Made by a program: the position numbers and the translations under genes
Notes under the pieces: generated by a model
Told to the model about the DNA's origin: nothing
What the model saw: only the letters and a program-made list of their open reading frames with translations
Databases searched by the model: none
NCBI GenBank assembly: GCA_963920665.1
Contig: OY987267.1
Span: forward strand, 7,812,001 to 7,876,000
Length of the DNA: 64,000 bases
Source of the DNA: Straminergon stramineum
Taxonomy: Eukaryota; Streptophyta; Bryopsida; Hypnales; Calliergonaceae
Reading direction: 5' to 3'
In this document: positions 46,140 through 56,700 of the stretch, in pieces
Numbering within the stretch: the first letter of the stretch is position 1
How the letters are laid out: the number at the start of each line of letters is the position of its first letter

Positions 46140-49100
46140 ATGGATTCCTTTGGTGGTTGCCATGGAACTACTCTCGTTTCATACTCTAGTAACCCACCGA
46201 TGGAAAAAGCCTCTGAAGTTTCAACCACTCGATGTGAGCCGTTTCACAATGGAGATGAAGTCAAGCTATCTGTTCCTGGATTTGGTGAAGTTGGAGGAGG
46301 ATTGGTTGTTGATGCTTGTCCGCTAGGCCAATGGCTTGGGGTGGACATATCTTTAGAGCCAGGGCTTTTTATTTTGTTGCGGCCGCATACTGTTTTTCAA
46401 GAAGCCCACAGTATCCCTCTATCCCCCTCCCAAAGGGGTATTATGTCATTGTGGGAGGCCATTGACCGGACTATATTGTGGAACACCAATGATGTGAGGA
46501 AATTATTTGATGATCCGCTGATGGATATATCTCCATTTGTTCCTCAAGAGAATTGGATTGGGCTTGAAGTGCATCTTCAGAATTGTGAGGGCACTGTTGA
46601 GGCGTCAAGTAGAATTAATTGTTGGAGGTCGGAAGATCATTTCCAGGATGGAACACTTGGCGAGGAATATGTGGGTGTAACTATGTTGGATGTGTTTTGG
46701 GGGAACAAGGAGGCTTTAATGACCCACGCTCGGTGGCCAATATCTTCTTGTTGCTTTCCTAGTGGCCGCTCTTTGAAAGAGACAATCGCCTATTTTGCCG
46801 CCATCCCTGTTCCTAATGATCCATTGGCATATCTAGGAGGAAGATTGAAAGCGCCTTACCGATTCGTCAAGCGGAAGCCTAGTGTATGTGTCAAGGAGTC
46901 CTTAGTCGCCCGTAAAACTCAAGATTCTGAGATTTGGAAGGTTAGTTCTACCAGATGCTGCAATAGGTTGTATTGCCAATTTTTTTCTCATGAGCAAACA
47001 CTAATGATAAGGCAGAGATTCTATTTGAAGTCTTTTGAAGACAGACGTGAATACGGCGTCAGTGCCCGTGGTCAAATTCACCATTTTGACAGAGATCAGA
47101 ATCGAAAAGTCATTACACTAGAAGGTGCGGAAGTATGTATTCCGACATGGTACATAATTCACGAAATCTCAAAGTCCACTTATCACAGTTATTCACTCAT
47201 GTACAAAGATGGGGTTCTTTCGGGGACTCATGGAAACAAGGGAATTAAACGACCTCGGATTGGAACCGTTCAAGTCACTGGAACTATGAAAGCAATCATA
47301 GACGAGAGCGCTGATCAAATGCCACACCAAATGCGCAGCATTGGTCATGGACGAATGGACACTCTCAAATTTCTACCTGCAGGAAATAACTGGAAGCGCT
47401 TGCATACTGAGGCACACGAGGTAGTTTTTCAACTTCTATTCAGTGTTGTGAATCATCTAGAGATCTCCAGATGATCCGACCACAACTTGCATTACGTACT
47501 AGTTGAGGAATTCTCATTTGCCTTTGTTTCCTTTGAAATTACATTGTACCGCTCCAGCAACTCATGCATGTTTTTTCGGGGTTGCGTAGTTAAGTATTGA
47601 CTATGGCCTTCCGCCAGTGAGTCAGTCCACAATTAGTCGAATCAAGAAAGAGCACTTTAACAATGTCTCCATCAAGCCTGTTGGAAGTTCTTTTGCAAAA
47701 TGTACCACCTGCAACGAGCTTCAACAGTTTATATTGAAATCACCAAAGGGGAGCCCCGAGTCCGTGGAGTTTATGAAGCAACGGACTGAACATCTTAATT
47801 TGCAAGCCTCTTGCCGTCGCCTATATGCATCTTGGCGTGAGGAGTCCAAGAGGAATCCCTTGGAAATTCTTTGTGTAATTCACGACAAAATGGACATGTC
47901 AAAGACAGCCCTTCCAAGGATGCGCGTGACAACAAAGGCCACACAAGGTTTGGGTCAAATTCCGATGAGTGTTACTGGAATGGTAGCTCATGGTCAAGTT
48001 GATGGTGCATACACGCGTTATGCCCCATCTTGTTGGCTAGCAGACTCGAACTTCACAATATCCTCATTGGCTAGATTGTTTCGTCGACTGGAAGGTCCAC
48101 CAATTCGAGAGACCGGTGACCTCTTCCCACATCCGCCGGCAAACCCTCTGTTTGAGGCACTATTATGAGGGAAGTCAAGATGCGTAGACTGTTTAACCCT
48201 AACAGAACCATCAGCCAAACGTGGATCTTGCCCCCTTCCTAGAAATTTATACCTCCAGCTTGACAACTCTGCAAAGGATAACAAGAACCAGTACCTAATG
48301 GCGTTCTTGTCCTTGTTGACTGCACGTGGTGTCTTCAAGGAAATTCAGGTTGGGTTCCTACTCGTCGGACATACTCACGAAGATATCGACGCTTATTTCA
48401 ATCATCTTTCGAAGGCCTTGAAGTCGAAGAACACTTTTGTAGTTGCTGACCTCATGAAAACCTTCATGCAGTCTCAGGAAATGGCATTCATGCCAGAGTT
48501 CATACAAGAGGTGGCGGACTTCAAGTCATTCATCAAGGATTATGTAAACAATGGCACCGCTAGATTAATTGGATTGGGAGAAATGCATCTTTTCAAGTTC
48601 TATGTGGACAATGATGGTGTCCCCATCATGAGATACAAAAAGTCTGCTGTTGATACACAATGGTTACCAGCTGATAAACCATCTCTTCGCCTCTAGAAGA
48701 AAGACAGTAATGGTCAGCCAAGGCTTCCCCCGGGTTGTCCAAAGCCTGTTCCATTCAAGCCTATGTGGGGAAGCAAAGTTCCAAGCACGACCGGGAATCA
48801 AGAGAAGGCCGTGGAGTTGGCAAGGAAAGCTACCCTAAACAAGAATTTCATTATGGTAGGACTTGAGAAGTACCTACAGTACTGGCAAAACAGTATGTCC
48901 AAGTGTGAAGGATTTGCAACGGCCTTCAGTCCATACGTGGATTATTGGAATTGCGTGTTGGGGGAACTGAAGAAACCAGTACCTGATTGTCCTCCAGAAT
49001 TAGTAGAAGGCTTTTGGCCAGAACACGATTGGAGGAAGCCACTTCATGAAATCCCTCATCAGTCATTAATGGTGAATCTTGTAGATGTCATTCCTGAAGA

Positions 49101-49524
49101 GGAGGACCGAGAACCGTATTGTGGCCCAGCAAATGAAGTGCCACCAGAAAGCTTCAATCCTTGGCTTGACATACATCCAGGCTCATGGATTCTTCTCAGA
49201 CCTAAAGACCCCTCAATTTGTGCTGTTTGGCAAGGAAGAGTTTTGTCCAGCGTGTGCAGAGTGCTAGGAGATGAGAATAACGAGAAGTTTTTGTTGCAGT
49301 ACTGGAGACCGGATAACTCCGAAGCGACTTTGGAGTTAAGGTACCGGAATTGTTGGTATGGCAAATGGGTTGTTGAGAACACTTCTCCTACATGGGTGGA
49401 TGCAAATTGTGTAGTGTATTCAAATTGGTCTAAGATAGTAGATCCAAAATCAAGGACAATTCCTAAGAAGAGTAGGGAGGCTACCTTGGTGAATTTGAAT
49501 AGGGCGAATGAGGTAGATCCTTGA
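46140..49524 (+). pseudogene. DUF7869-type transposase-like gene, two in-frame stops
   Basis: Exons: 46140-47420 and 47590-49524, joined in phase 0. The intron carries one palindrome. The start is chosen at ATG 46140 (MDSFGGCHGTT), after an acceptor-like TTCAG. The N-terminal part has NGDEVKLSVPGFGEVGGG. The middle has RCCNRLYCQFFSHEQ and VCIPTWYIIHEISKSTY, typical of this family. The second exon has FAKCTTCNEL, HDKMDMSKTALP (about 47,881), LDNSAKDNKNQY (about 48,257) and LVGHTHEDIDAYF (about 48,367). The ordered D, D and H/D motifs resemble an RNase-H-like core, so a DDE-type transposase role is likely but inferred. The C-terminal 200 residues contain WLDIHPGSWILLRPKD and an aromatic-rich module. 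Stops: TGA 48166-48168, TAG 48694-48696, both inside continuous homology-like frame. It reads toward the right end and diverges from the ParB-like gene. Confidence 0.75.
47454..47473. repeat. Palindrome in the intron of the DUF7869-type gene
   Basis: CATCTAGAGATCTCCAGATG, one transition from perfect, lies within the intron 47421-47589. Confidence 0.85.
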
Positions 49525-49551
49525 CTGAGTTCTGTGTCCTGCTAGTAAGGT

Positions 49552-49571
49552 CATCGGGAGATCTCCAGATG
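49552..49571. repeat. Palindrome just after the DUF7869-type gene
   Basis: CATCGGGAGATCTCCAGATG, one mismatch, lies 28 bp after the stop codon. Confidence 0.8.
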
Positions 49572-50459
49572 CATTTTCTATCTGCGCTTGTGAGGATAGG
49601 TGAGGACATGAGGTTCTTATTATACAAACCTCTTTCTAATTGTAATCAGAAAATTCAGTGGATTATTCAACAAAGTTCTGTTTGATGTTATGTGTAAATA
49701 TAACACATCAAGAGATTAGGTGTAGCGTTCCAACTATTCATTTCTTCGATGTTGGAGAATGGAAACCCGGAAGCCTCAATCTATACTTGGCTTTGTATTT
49801 GGCATTGTCTTTAATTGCTCTCATTTCTTGGAAGTGAACTCGTGCATATTTGAATGAAAAGAATAATTGCATGCTTAGAAATGACAAGCATTTGTAAGTT
49901 ATGAGTCAATAAGATTGTCTTTCATGCCAAATTTAGTGTTATGTCATTGTTGGGTAGGCCTACTTATATTGTACCATGTATGCATTCATCTTGGTATCTT
50001 GAATGAATGATTGACCAGATTAATAAGTGCGCTCCTCTAGACAACAATGTTGAACTTAGACTCACTTCTGACACTCACTTTCTAGACTTCCGGGGTATTG
50101 GACTTTGTTCTTCTAAGTTACTATAAATTACTTGAGGTATTTAGTTAGTATTGGAGATCAATTGAGGTGTATATGGTATCCCACATTCAATAATTGATCA
50201 ATTGCTTGGGGGTGGGAGCCATATTCGCTTCTATTGTTTGTCATCTAGAGATCTCTTGATAGGTAGTGTCACGTTTTCTATGTTGAACAATGATTGGATG
50301 CAACCTTCCTTGCCATAGGGATAACTCAAGAATTCCTATCTAGAGAACTCCTGATCAAATTATAGGAATTCCTTTGCATAAGGATGTATTTGAGACACTT
50401 CTAAAGAAGATGGGCCCCAAACTATATAATTTTTTTGCTCTCCAAGCACAAAAAGCAGT
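49572..50459. other. 3' flank inside Element 2
   Basis: No gene. Contains a degenerate palindrome at 50,242-50,261 and TCTAGAGAACTCCTGATC near 50,339. Confidence 0.4.
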
Positions 50460-50740
50460 CCTTAGAATTATTACAAGTATAGAATTTGGAGCATGTGAAG
50501 CGTGTATACAACTTTCTCACAAGAGTTCTCCAAGTATAATTACATATACGGTAGAATTTGAAGCACATGAAACATCAATATTACTTAATTCCAGGAGATC
50601 TCCAGATGTAGGTACATATAGGGTACAATTTGAAGCATGTGAAACATCAATATTACTTGATTCCAGGAGATCTCCATATACATCAAGGAAATGGAGAGAT
50701 CTCCAGATGCAACACTAACCATCTGGAGATTTTAGTAGTT
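50460..50740. repeat. Right subterminal repeats of Element 2
   Basis: Three diverged units of about 70-75 bp contain GAATTTGAAGCA(T/C)(A/G)TGAAAC. The last two end in CCAGGAGATCTCCA half-palindromes. A frame through them (50,374-50,718) is repeat-driven and not supported as a gene. A final half-site, CATCTGGAGATTTT, lies at about 50,720. Confidence 0.65.
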
Positions 50741-50756
50741 TTTAATTTCTGGACTT

Positions 50757-50786
50757 CTCCAAAGTCCAGAAGTAGTTAAATGTGGC
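50757..50786. repeat. Element 2 right TIR
   Basis: Inverted partner of 25916-25945, ending GTAGTTAAATGTGGC. The adjoining CTGGACTTCTCCAAAGTCCAG-like sequence is itself an imperfect hairpin. Confidence 0.75.
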
Positions 50787-53213
50787 ATTTGTATATTTAT
50801 TTCTATTTCATATTTTTATCAAATAGAAAATGAATATATGTTTTTGGCTAATTATTAACATGTGCTTTTGATATGTTTTAGCATGTAGTTAAAACTATGC
50901 AATTTTTATCTTAAAACTTTGAAAAATAAAATTTTACCTTTCAAGGTCATTGTAAAAAATATTGTTAATAACTTTTTGGAAGACTTGCATGATCATGCAA
51001 ACTAAAGATCTTATAGTTGAATTCATTAAGAAACAAGAGACATAAAAATCTTAGAATTATTTTAGGAAAAAAATGGGACTCATTATTGTTCTTCAAAATC
51101 ATTCAAAGTTTGAGGGACTAATTGTGGCATGATCTTCATTGTAAATATGCAAATGAACTTGTAAATGATAGTCACACCCTTGTGCTTGTTTGTAAGAGAA
51201 GCCTATATCTTGAGACCAAATCATTCAATAGAAACTTATCCTCATTATGAGAAACAATTTGATTAGGTGTGTTTATAATTTAACTTGTCATTTCTCTATA
51301 AATGTTGGAGTTTAGATTTATTAGAATAATCTTTGAGAATTCTAATTATCAAATTATACATTGCCCATCAAGTGGTGAAAATGGAAGTGTGCTTGTTTAT
51401 TCAATGCTATTGGCACCTAATTGTTCAATTAATTTTGCTTAACTATTGACTACTCTAAAGCCTCCTACTTGCCCTCAACCAAGCATTAATGCTATATTTT
51501 ATTAAAAGATGGTTCCCAAATTACTTGTGATGACATTGAAGGGTTAATTTCTTGTCGTAAGTACTTTTTTGTTTACTTTTAAAATGAATTTTCATCAACC
51601 ATGATAAATTATGAGCCTTAAAATTTTTTATTCATGTTGCATTTTTCCTAAGTTGCAATGTTTGAAAAAATATTGGATTATTTTGAGACTATTTTGAGAT
51701 TTTTCTCCACTTTTGAATGGATGAAATTGTCAAATTTCACCCTAAATTTTTTCAAATTATTACGATGTTGCCACATTCGAAGATTATACATACATTTGGA
51801 TGAATAATTTTTCATTCCTAATCACCATATGAATAAATATAAGTATCTTTATGATTCAAGTCAAGATTTCATATTACAATCATTACTTTAGAAGATTAAA
51901 TGTGCACTCCTTGAATGACATCATTATCAAATAAACCATTACTATTTAAAGCCAAATGTACCAATGTTCCTTGTCAAGAGTAGTTGCATGCTATAGAGGA
52001 GTTAAGCCCTTAACATTGTCTTTACATTTCTTTGTAACGACCATTTCCACTTTTAGACTTTCTTTGTAAAATAAATAAGAAAAATTTCTTGAGATTGGCA
52101 ATTCCTCAAAATAGTACTTTTTTCAATAAACAAAACTTTGGCATAATAAATGATGGTGATTCTTTCTGCATTTGTACAATAGGAGACTTGCTATTGGTTA
52201 AAATTTAACCCTAGGAGGGCTTGAAAGCCCTTTGTGGCCATGTAGTATATTATGTATTTGGTGGTATTTGATTAGGAAAACATTGACCAAATACTTTTCA
52301 GTACAAAGTAAATTAATGATCATAATAGTATGTAAATAAAGATGTATCATAACGCATCTATTAAACCATAATTGAAGAGTTATAAAGCAAAATTTTGGTG
52401 ATATGCCTTTTTTATAAGATGAAGTTTTTTGACACTAGTAGAAACATACTATGGAATGTAGACATACCAAATGGTTTGTGAGTCTATCTCCATAAGAAAA
52501 ACCTAATTATAACAGCATTGGTCCAAAAACCATTATGAAGGAAGAATCTATGGGGAATAGTTTGACTATCTAAAAGTCAAGAACATGAAACAACCTACAA
52601 TGTAGTTATGTATAGGGAGAAGAATGCTTTGAAAGAAAATTATTCCCATAGGGAGTTCTAAAGGAAACTTTCAAAGAAAAATTTTCATCAGACATAAAGA
52701 CAATATTCATTCCTCAATATTAATTTAAATTTTGGATGGACTACAATTTTGTTGTCCTCTTGGAAAATTTTCCATAATTCGTACCTTGTAAATGGGAGGG
52801 ATTTTTTAGCAAATTCATCAAAGGTCTAAGGTGGGTTATTGTCAAATCAACTCTGGATCCATTTCCATCATAGTGTATTTGCCCTCTTCTATATAGAATG
52901 CCAATCTAGGGCTATCTACCATATTTTTTAGTTAAAATATCCTACAAGAAGAGATTTTGAACAATCTTAGATGTGCACACTATTGTGACAAACATTCCTT
53001 GATTTGACAGAATTAGATTACAATTGCTTTCACAACAACTCACCCTTCGATTTGTGTACTTGTAAGTCATCACTACCAAAATCTGATACCTCCATTCGGA
53101 CTGCTAACAACAACACTGAAACCTCATAATGATGACACAAGATGTACACAATCAAAGCCTAGAGGAACCTAGTTAGTTGATTTTGGCACACCTTCATAGA
53201 ATCAACTTATATA
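50787..53213. other. AT-rich intergenic
   Basis: No supported gene or repeat boundary; all open frames are short. Confidence 0.5.
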
Positions 53214-53294
53214 CTCCCTCTCTTTCTAAAAAAGATTTGTATTCCTTTACTATTTTACAAAAGAAACACGGATCTTTTTCAGAACCAGAGGGAG
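53214..53294. repeat. Stowaway-like MITE
   Basis: 81 bp with CTCCCTCTCTTTCT at the left and AGAACCAGAGGGAG at the right, flanked by TA on both sides (53212-53213, 53295-53296). The termini fit the plant Stowaway consensus. It lies about 600 bp upstream of SAR1. Confidence 0.8.
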
Positions 53295-53296
53295 TA

Positions 53297-53645
53297 ATTT
53301 ATACCTTATTCATGTGGTGTCCAAATAATGGGTGCTGAAGTATGTTAGAGTCCTCTTTCACTTGCCACTAAGATCTATTCCAATCAATTTATGTTTAGTA
53401 ATTGTAAGCATAGTATTGCTATTACCGGTAGTGTCAATTAAGTGGCACTTACCTTGTTTGGTAATCACCAAAGAAGCGCAATAATTGATTGCCCACATCA
53501 AATGAGTTCCGGCGTCACAATACAGGCAAAGAAAGCAAAGGGCATTGGCTCTGTCGTCACTAATAATTTTTGCATCATGTCAAAGGAATGGAAAATAGCC
53601 GCGTTCACATGAATCTGAGGGGAGTAGGCAGGCACACCCCAGGCC
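53297..53645. other. Distal upstream region of SAR1
   Basis: Composition changes from AT-rich to mixed. No gene is supported and no clear TATA box was found. Confidence 0.35.
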
Positions 53646-53912
53646 CTTTACCTTAGTCTTCGCTCCTCTTTCTCCGTCGTGGAGTCTGTGCTGCGTTTTG
53701 CTCGTCGTCCGTTGTGAAGCTCTCGTGCGGAGTCTCCAAGGCCGCGGGCGGGCGGGCGGGCCCTTTTGCCCAAGTTGTCCTCTCTCTTCCTCTCTTCTTC
53801 CCCCCCTTTCTTTTGCTGCTGCTGCTTCTGGGAAGTGACTTCCGCGGGCACTCTCTCTTTTGGGTGCACGCGCGGCGGTGGCGCTGCGGGGAGCGCGTGG
53901 GCTCTGGCCACG
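53646..53912 (+). promoter_or_regulatory. GC-rich SAR1 leader or proximal promoter
   Basis: A GC-rich block precedes the SAR1 ATG. It includes four GGG runs separated by single C bases at 53746-53760 (a G-quadruplex-capable motif on the sense strand), then a pyrimidine-rich tract at about 53,775-53,830 and a GCT triplet run. Open frames on both strands here are composition artefacts. The transcription start cannot be placed. Confidence 0.5.
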
Positions 53913-55554
53913 ATGTTTTTGTTCGACTGGTTCTACAGCGTGCTGGCCACCCTAGGGTTATGGCAGAAGGAGGCCAAAATCTTGTTTCTAGGCTTGGATA
54001 ACGCCGGCAAGACTACCTTGCTCCATATGCTCAAAGATGAGGTACAGCCGCCGGGGTGGTTGGGCTCTGGAGGGTGCTACAGCAATTCGTGTCCGCTGAT
54101 GTGTGTGTTCGTGGTTGGGGTGACTTATTTCGTTGTGTGAATGTTGCTTTTGGAGAGAGGGGAGGGTTTTCGAGGCGACGGTCTTGATTGGAGGCGAGTG
54201 CGTGTGAGAAAGATCCGGAGTTATAAGCGAGTGACGCTATCTTGTTGCTTTTGTTTTGTGCAAATAGATGTTCCTGTATATGCCGTTTTGTTGGACAGGG
54301 TTAGGGGGATGAAGTGATTGGGGTTTGGAGTGGATGGCCTCTTGCCGATTCGCTCTTTATGAGTATAGGGACGCGATCTGGAAGGGATTATTTGTGTTGG
54401 CGAAGTATTTAAGAGGAACTGAATATTGGGCTTTGAATTTGTTCTTACGAAAGCACTTCTGGCTGTGTCGATGCAGAGGTTGGCGCAGCATCAACCGACG
54501 CAATATCCGACATCAGAGGAGTTGAGTATTGGGAAAATTAAGTTCAAAGCGTTTGATCTTGGGGGTCACCAGATCGCCAGACGAGTGTGGAAGGATTATT
54601 ATGCCAAGGTTATTTTCTCTCTCGTGTGTTACCTATCAGATGTCACCAGTGTGTTGTGCACTAAGTTCATCGCATGTCAGGAGATGGTGCGTGTGACGGT
54701 GAGGTTTGTGGTGAGCCTATCCTGAAGGATCTGCTATGGTCTCTAAGCGCTACTGCGGAGTTGCCTCTTGTTGGTCCCCTTTCTAAATAGATTTCCTATG
54801 CTCTGGGTTCTGGTTATCAGCATGGGCAATGATTTGACGAGGATGCCGTAGAATTTCTGGGTTGTTAATTAGTGCAATTAGTTCTTGGGTTCCTTTTGGG
54901 CAAATTATTGTTTGGACATGTTGTCGTTTTGCTTAGTTAGGGTTACAGACTTTACACTTGTGACCTCTTTGCTACTTCCTGAAATCTCTTTAGAAGCTTT
55001 TAGCTTTTACTTTTCTTCACGCACTTTGTTCTTTTTATTTATTTACCTTTTCCAGGTAATGTTCTATAGTTGTGGTGGCACAAATAGAATCATAGTGCAC
55101 CGTGCACCATGACGCGGGTCCATTCTAGGGTTTCTATTTGTAATTCTTCTTATTTCATTGGCAATGAAGAACCGAATGAGGTTTGAAGTGTTGGATGTGA
55201 GTCTGCTCGCTGATAGTGTATTTTATCGTACAGGTCGACGGCATCGTCTACTTAGTTGATGCAGCTGATAAAGAGAGGTTTTCGGAGTCCAAGAAGGAAC
55301 TGGATGCTCTATTGTCAGATGACTCGCTGGCGCAGGTGCCTTTCTTGATTTTGGGAAACAAGATTGACATCCCGTATGCGTCTTCAGAAGACGAGTTACG
55401 GTATTCATTGGGTCTGAGCAATTACACGACAGGAAAGGGCAAGGTCAATCTTGGGGAAACAAACGTGCGACCTATTGAAGTTTTCATGTGCAGTATTGTT
55501 CGAAAGATGGGTTATGGTGAGGGCATCAAGTGGATGTCCCAGTACATCAAGTAG
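53913..55554 (+). CDS. SAR1: SAR1 GTPase, COPII coat initiator
   Basis: Coding exons 53913-54041, 54477-54608 and 55234-55554 (phase 0 junctions) give 193 residues, the usual SAR1 length. Sar1 is the small GTPase that, in its GTP form, inserts its N-terminal amphipathic helix into the ER membrane and recruits Sec23/24 to build COPII vesicles. Visible features: [18 protein letters not shown]-terminal helix; P-loop GLDNAGKT (27-34); TSEELSIG switch I region; DLGGH (70-74), with the H expected for GTP hydrolysis; NKID (129-132); C-terminal [12 protein letters not shown]. No break was seen. The start is fixed by the conserved MFLFDWF. Introns are 435 and 625 bp with GT-AG ends. It is surrounded by repeats but has normal codon use. 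Very confident. Confidence 0.97.
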
Positions 55555-56700
55555 ACATGAAGAAGCTTTTCACGTGGGAGGGAAGGCCTGGAGTTTGCAA
55601 GGTCTTGAAGGGGGAGATTAAGGTTAAGATTGTTTGGATTTTATGTGCAGTTTCCGTTTTGAGGTGGTAGCGTACTGAGTTTATGGTGAGGCTCATTATG
55701 GTGACTCCTTACAGATTCTAGACGTCACATAGTATTATTTAGGACTCCGATCCGCAGATTTTAGACCGTTACAGTAGTAGTGCTCACGTCATGCTGTAGG
55801 TGGCAGTTTCTGAGAGATGCCCTTTGAAGTAAGGATTTTTTTTGGTTCTTGCGTGCGGATAACCAGTTCGTGGAAACCTTCCAGGTGCACGAAGTGGTTC
55901 TTCACGGTATAACAGATCCAGCTCCTTACGGCCGTGTAGTAATTGCAGATGTGGAAAACAGGTGCAGTCAGTAGGGCTCCCTAACATCTGTTGGCCATTT
56001 GATCACGCTTTTTATACCATTCTGTAAAGCCTATTGTTTTCAGATAAACTCGTGACCCACTTACCAGTCGTTTGCCACGAAGTCCACTGCTTGGGGCTGA
56101 TGACTACTTGACTGGCCGCCATTACGTTAGGCGAGCTACAGTAACTGGTACAGTATTTGCGTGTCACATGTGACACTTCCTGTCGTTGCATGATTCATTC
56201 TATATGGAGATTAATATTGGCCAACACATTGGGTCCTCCGCTCAGGGCTATGAAGTTTGATGCTAGCAGAAAGCAACAACGATGTCTCCGAATGGAAAAA
56301 GAATCCGGGGGCAACGTGGGAATGGTGGGAGGCGGCTTTCACCGACGACGTTCCTCATGCTTGGATTCCTGATTTCCTGTTTGTTGGGACGCAAAGCGCG
56401 CTGGAGTGGTAACTTAGCCCCGGGAGTTGTGGCAAGTCTCCACGAGGACTCCACACTTTTGACTGCTGTGTCGCTTTCCAGCCTGTGAGGTTCCAGAATC
56501 CAGGTGTCGTCTGGAAAGCGTGAACCCTCCCGAGTCACGCTTGCCATGCTAGCATTGCTCCTCACCATCCTGGACTGGCCTTGGTTGGGTGAGGTAGAGT
56601 GACCTTATTACGATCAGTGTTGTGTTTTGAAGGCAGTTCACTCTCCGTACGAAACGGTGGCCCAGTTTGCCTTCTGCGTTCAGTTCGGTCTGCAAGTCTG
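55555..56700 (+). other. SAR1 3' region and unexplained mixed-composition DNA
   Basis: The first few hundred bases are probably the SAR1 3' untranslated region. Composition stays less AT-rich to about 56,700. Frames such as the minus-strand one at 56,263-56,568 have no recognisable domain. I see no second gene. Confidence 0.35.

Larger units (their letters stand above)
25916..50786. mobile_element. Element 2: 24.9-kb DNA transposon with ParB-like and DUF7869-type genes
   Basis: The ends are inverted and match at 29 of the first 30 bases: GCCACATTTAACTACTT at 25916 and its complement ending at 50786, both running into TGGACTTTGGAG. The flanking 8-mers are TATTGTAT and ATTTGTAT, an imperfect possible target duplication. 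The interior has a leftward group (ParB-like gene, two FCP1/HAD-like pieces) and a rightward DUF7869-type transposase-like gene. A 20-bp palindrome, CATCTGGAGATCTCCAGATG, recurs throughout: at least 32 copies with few mismatches, essentially all in introns, leaders or intergenic DNA, and almost none outside the element. The middle (about 36.5-44 kb) lacks the palindrome and looks like later insertions. The transposon nature is inferred from the TIRs and gene content. Confidence 0.75.

Noticed and set aside
50374..50718. 114-codon frame at the right end of Element 2
   Set aside because: It is made of repeated subterminal units and half-palindromes; no domain.
53648..53911. Minus-strand 87-codon frame over the SAR1 leader
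   Set aside because: Composition artefact of a GC-rich leader; antisense to a clear gene start.
56263..56568. Minus-strand 101-codon frame downstream of SAR1
   Set aside because: No domain, no splice or promoter context; overlaps other frames of similar length.
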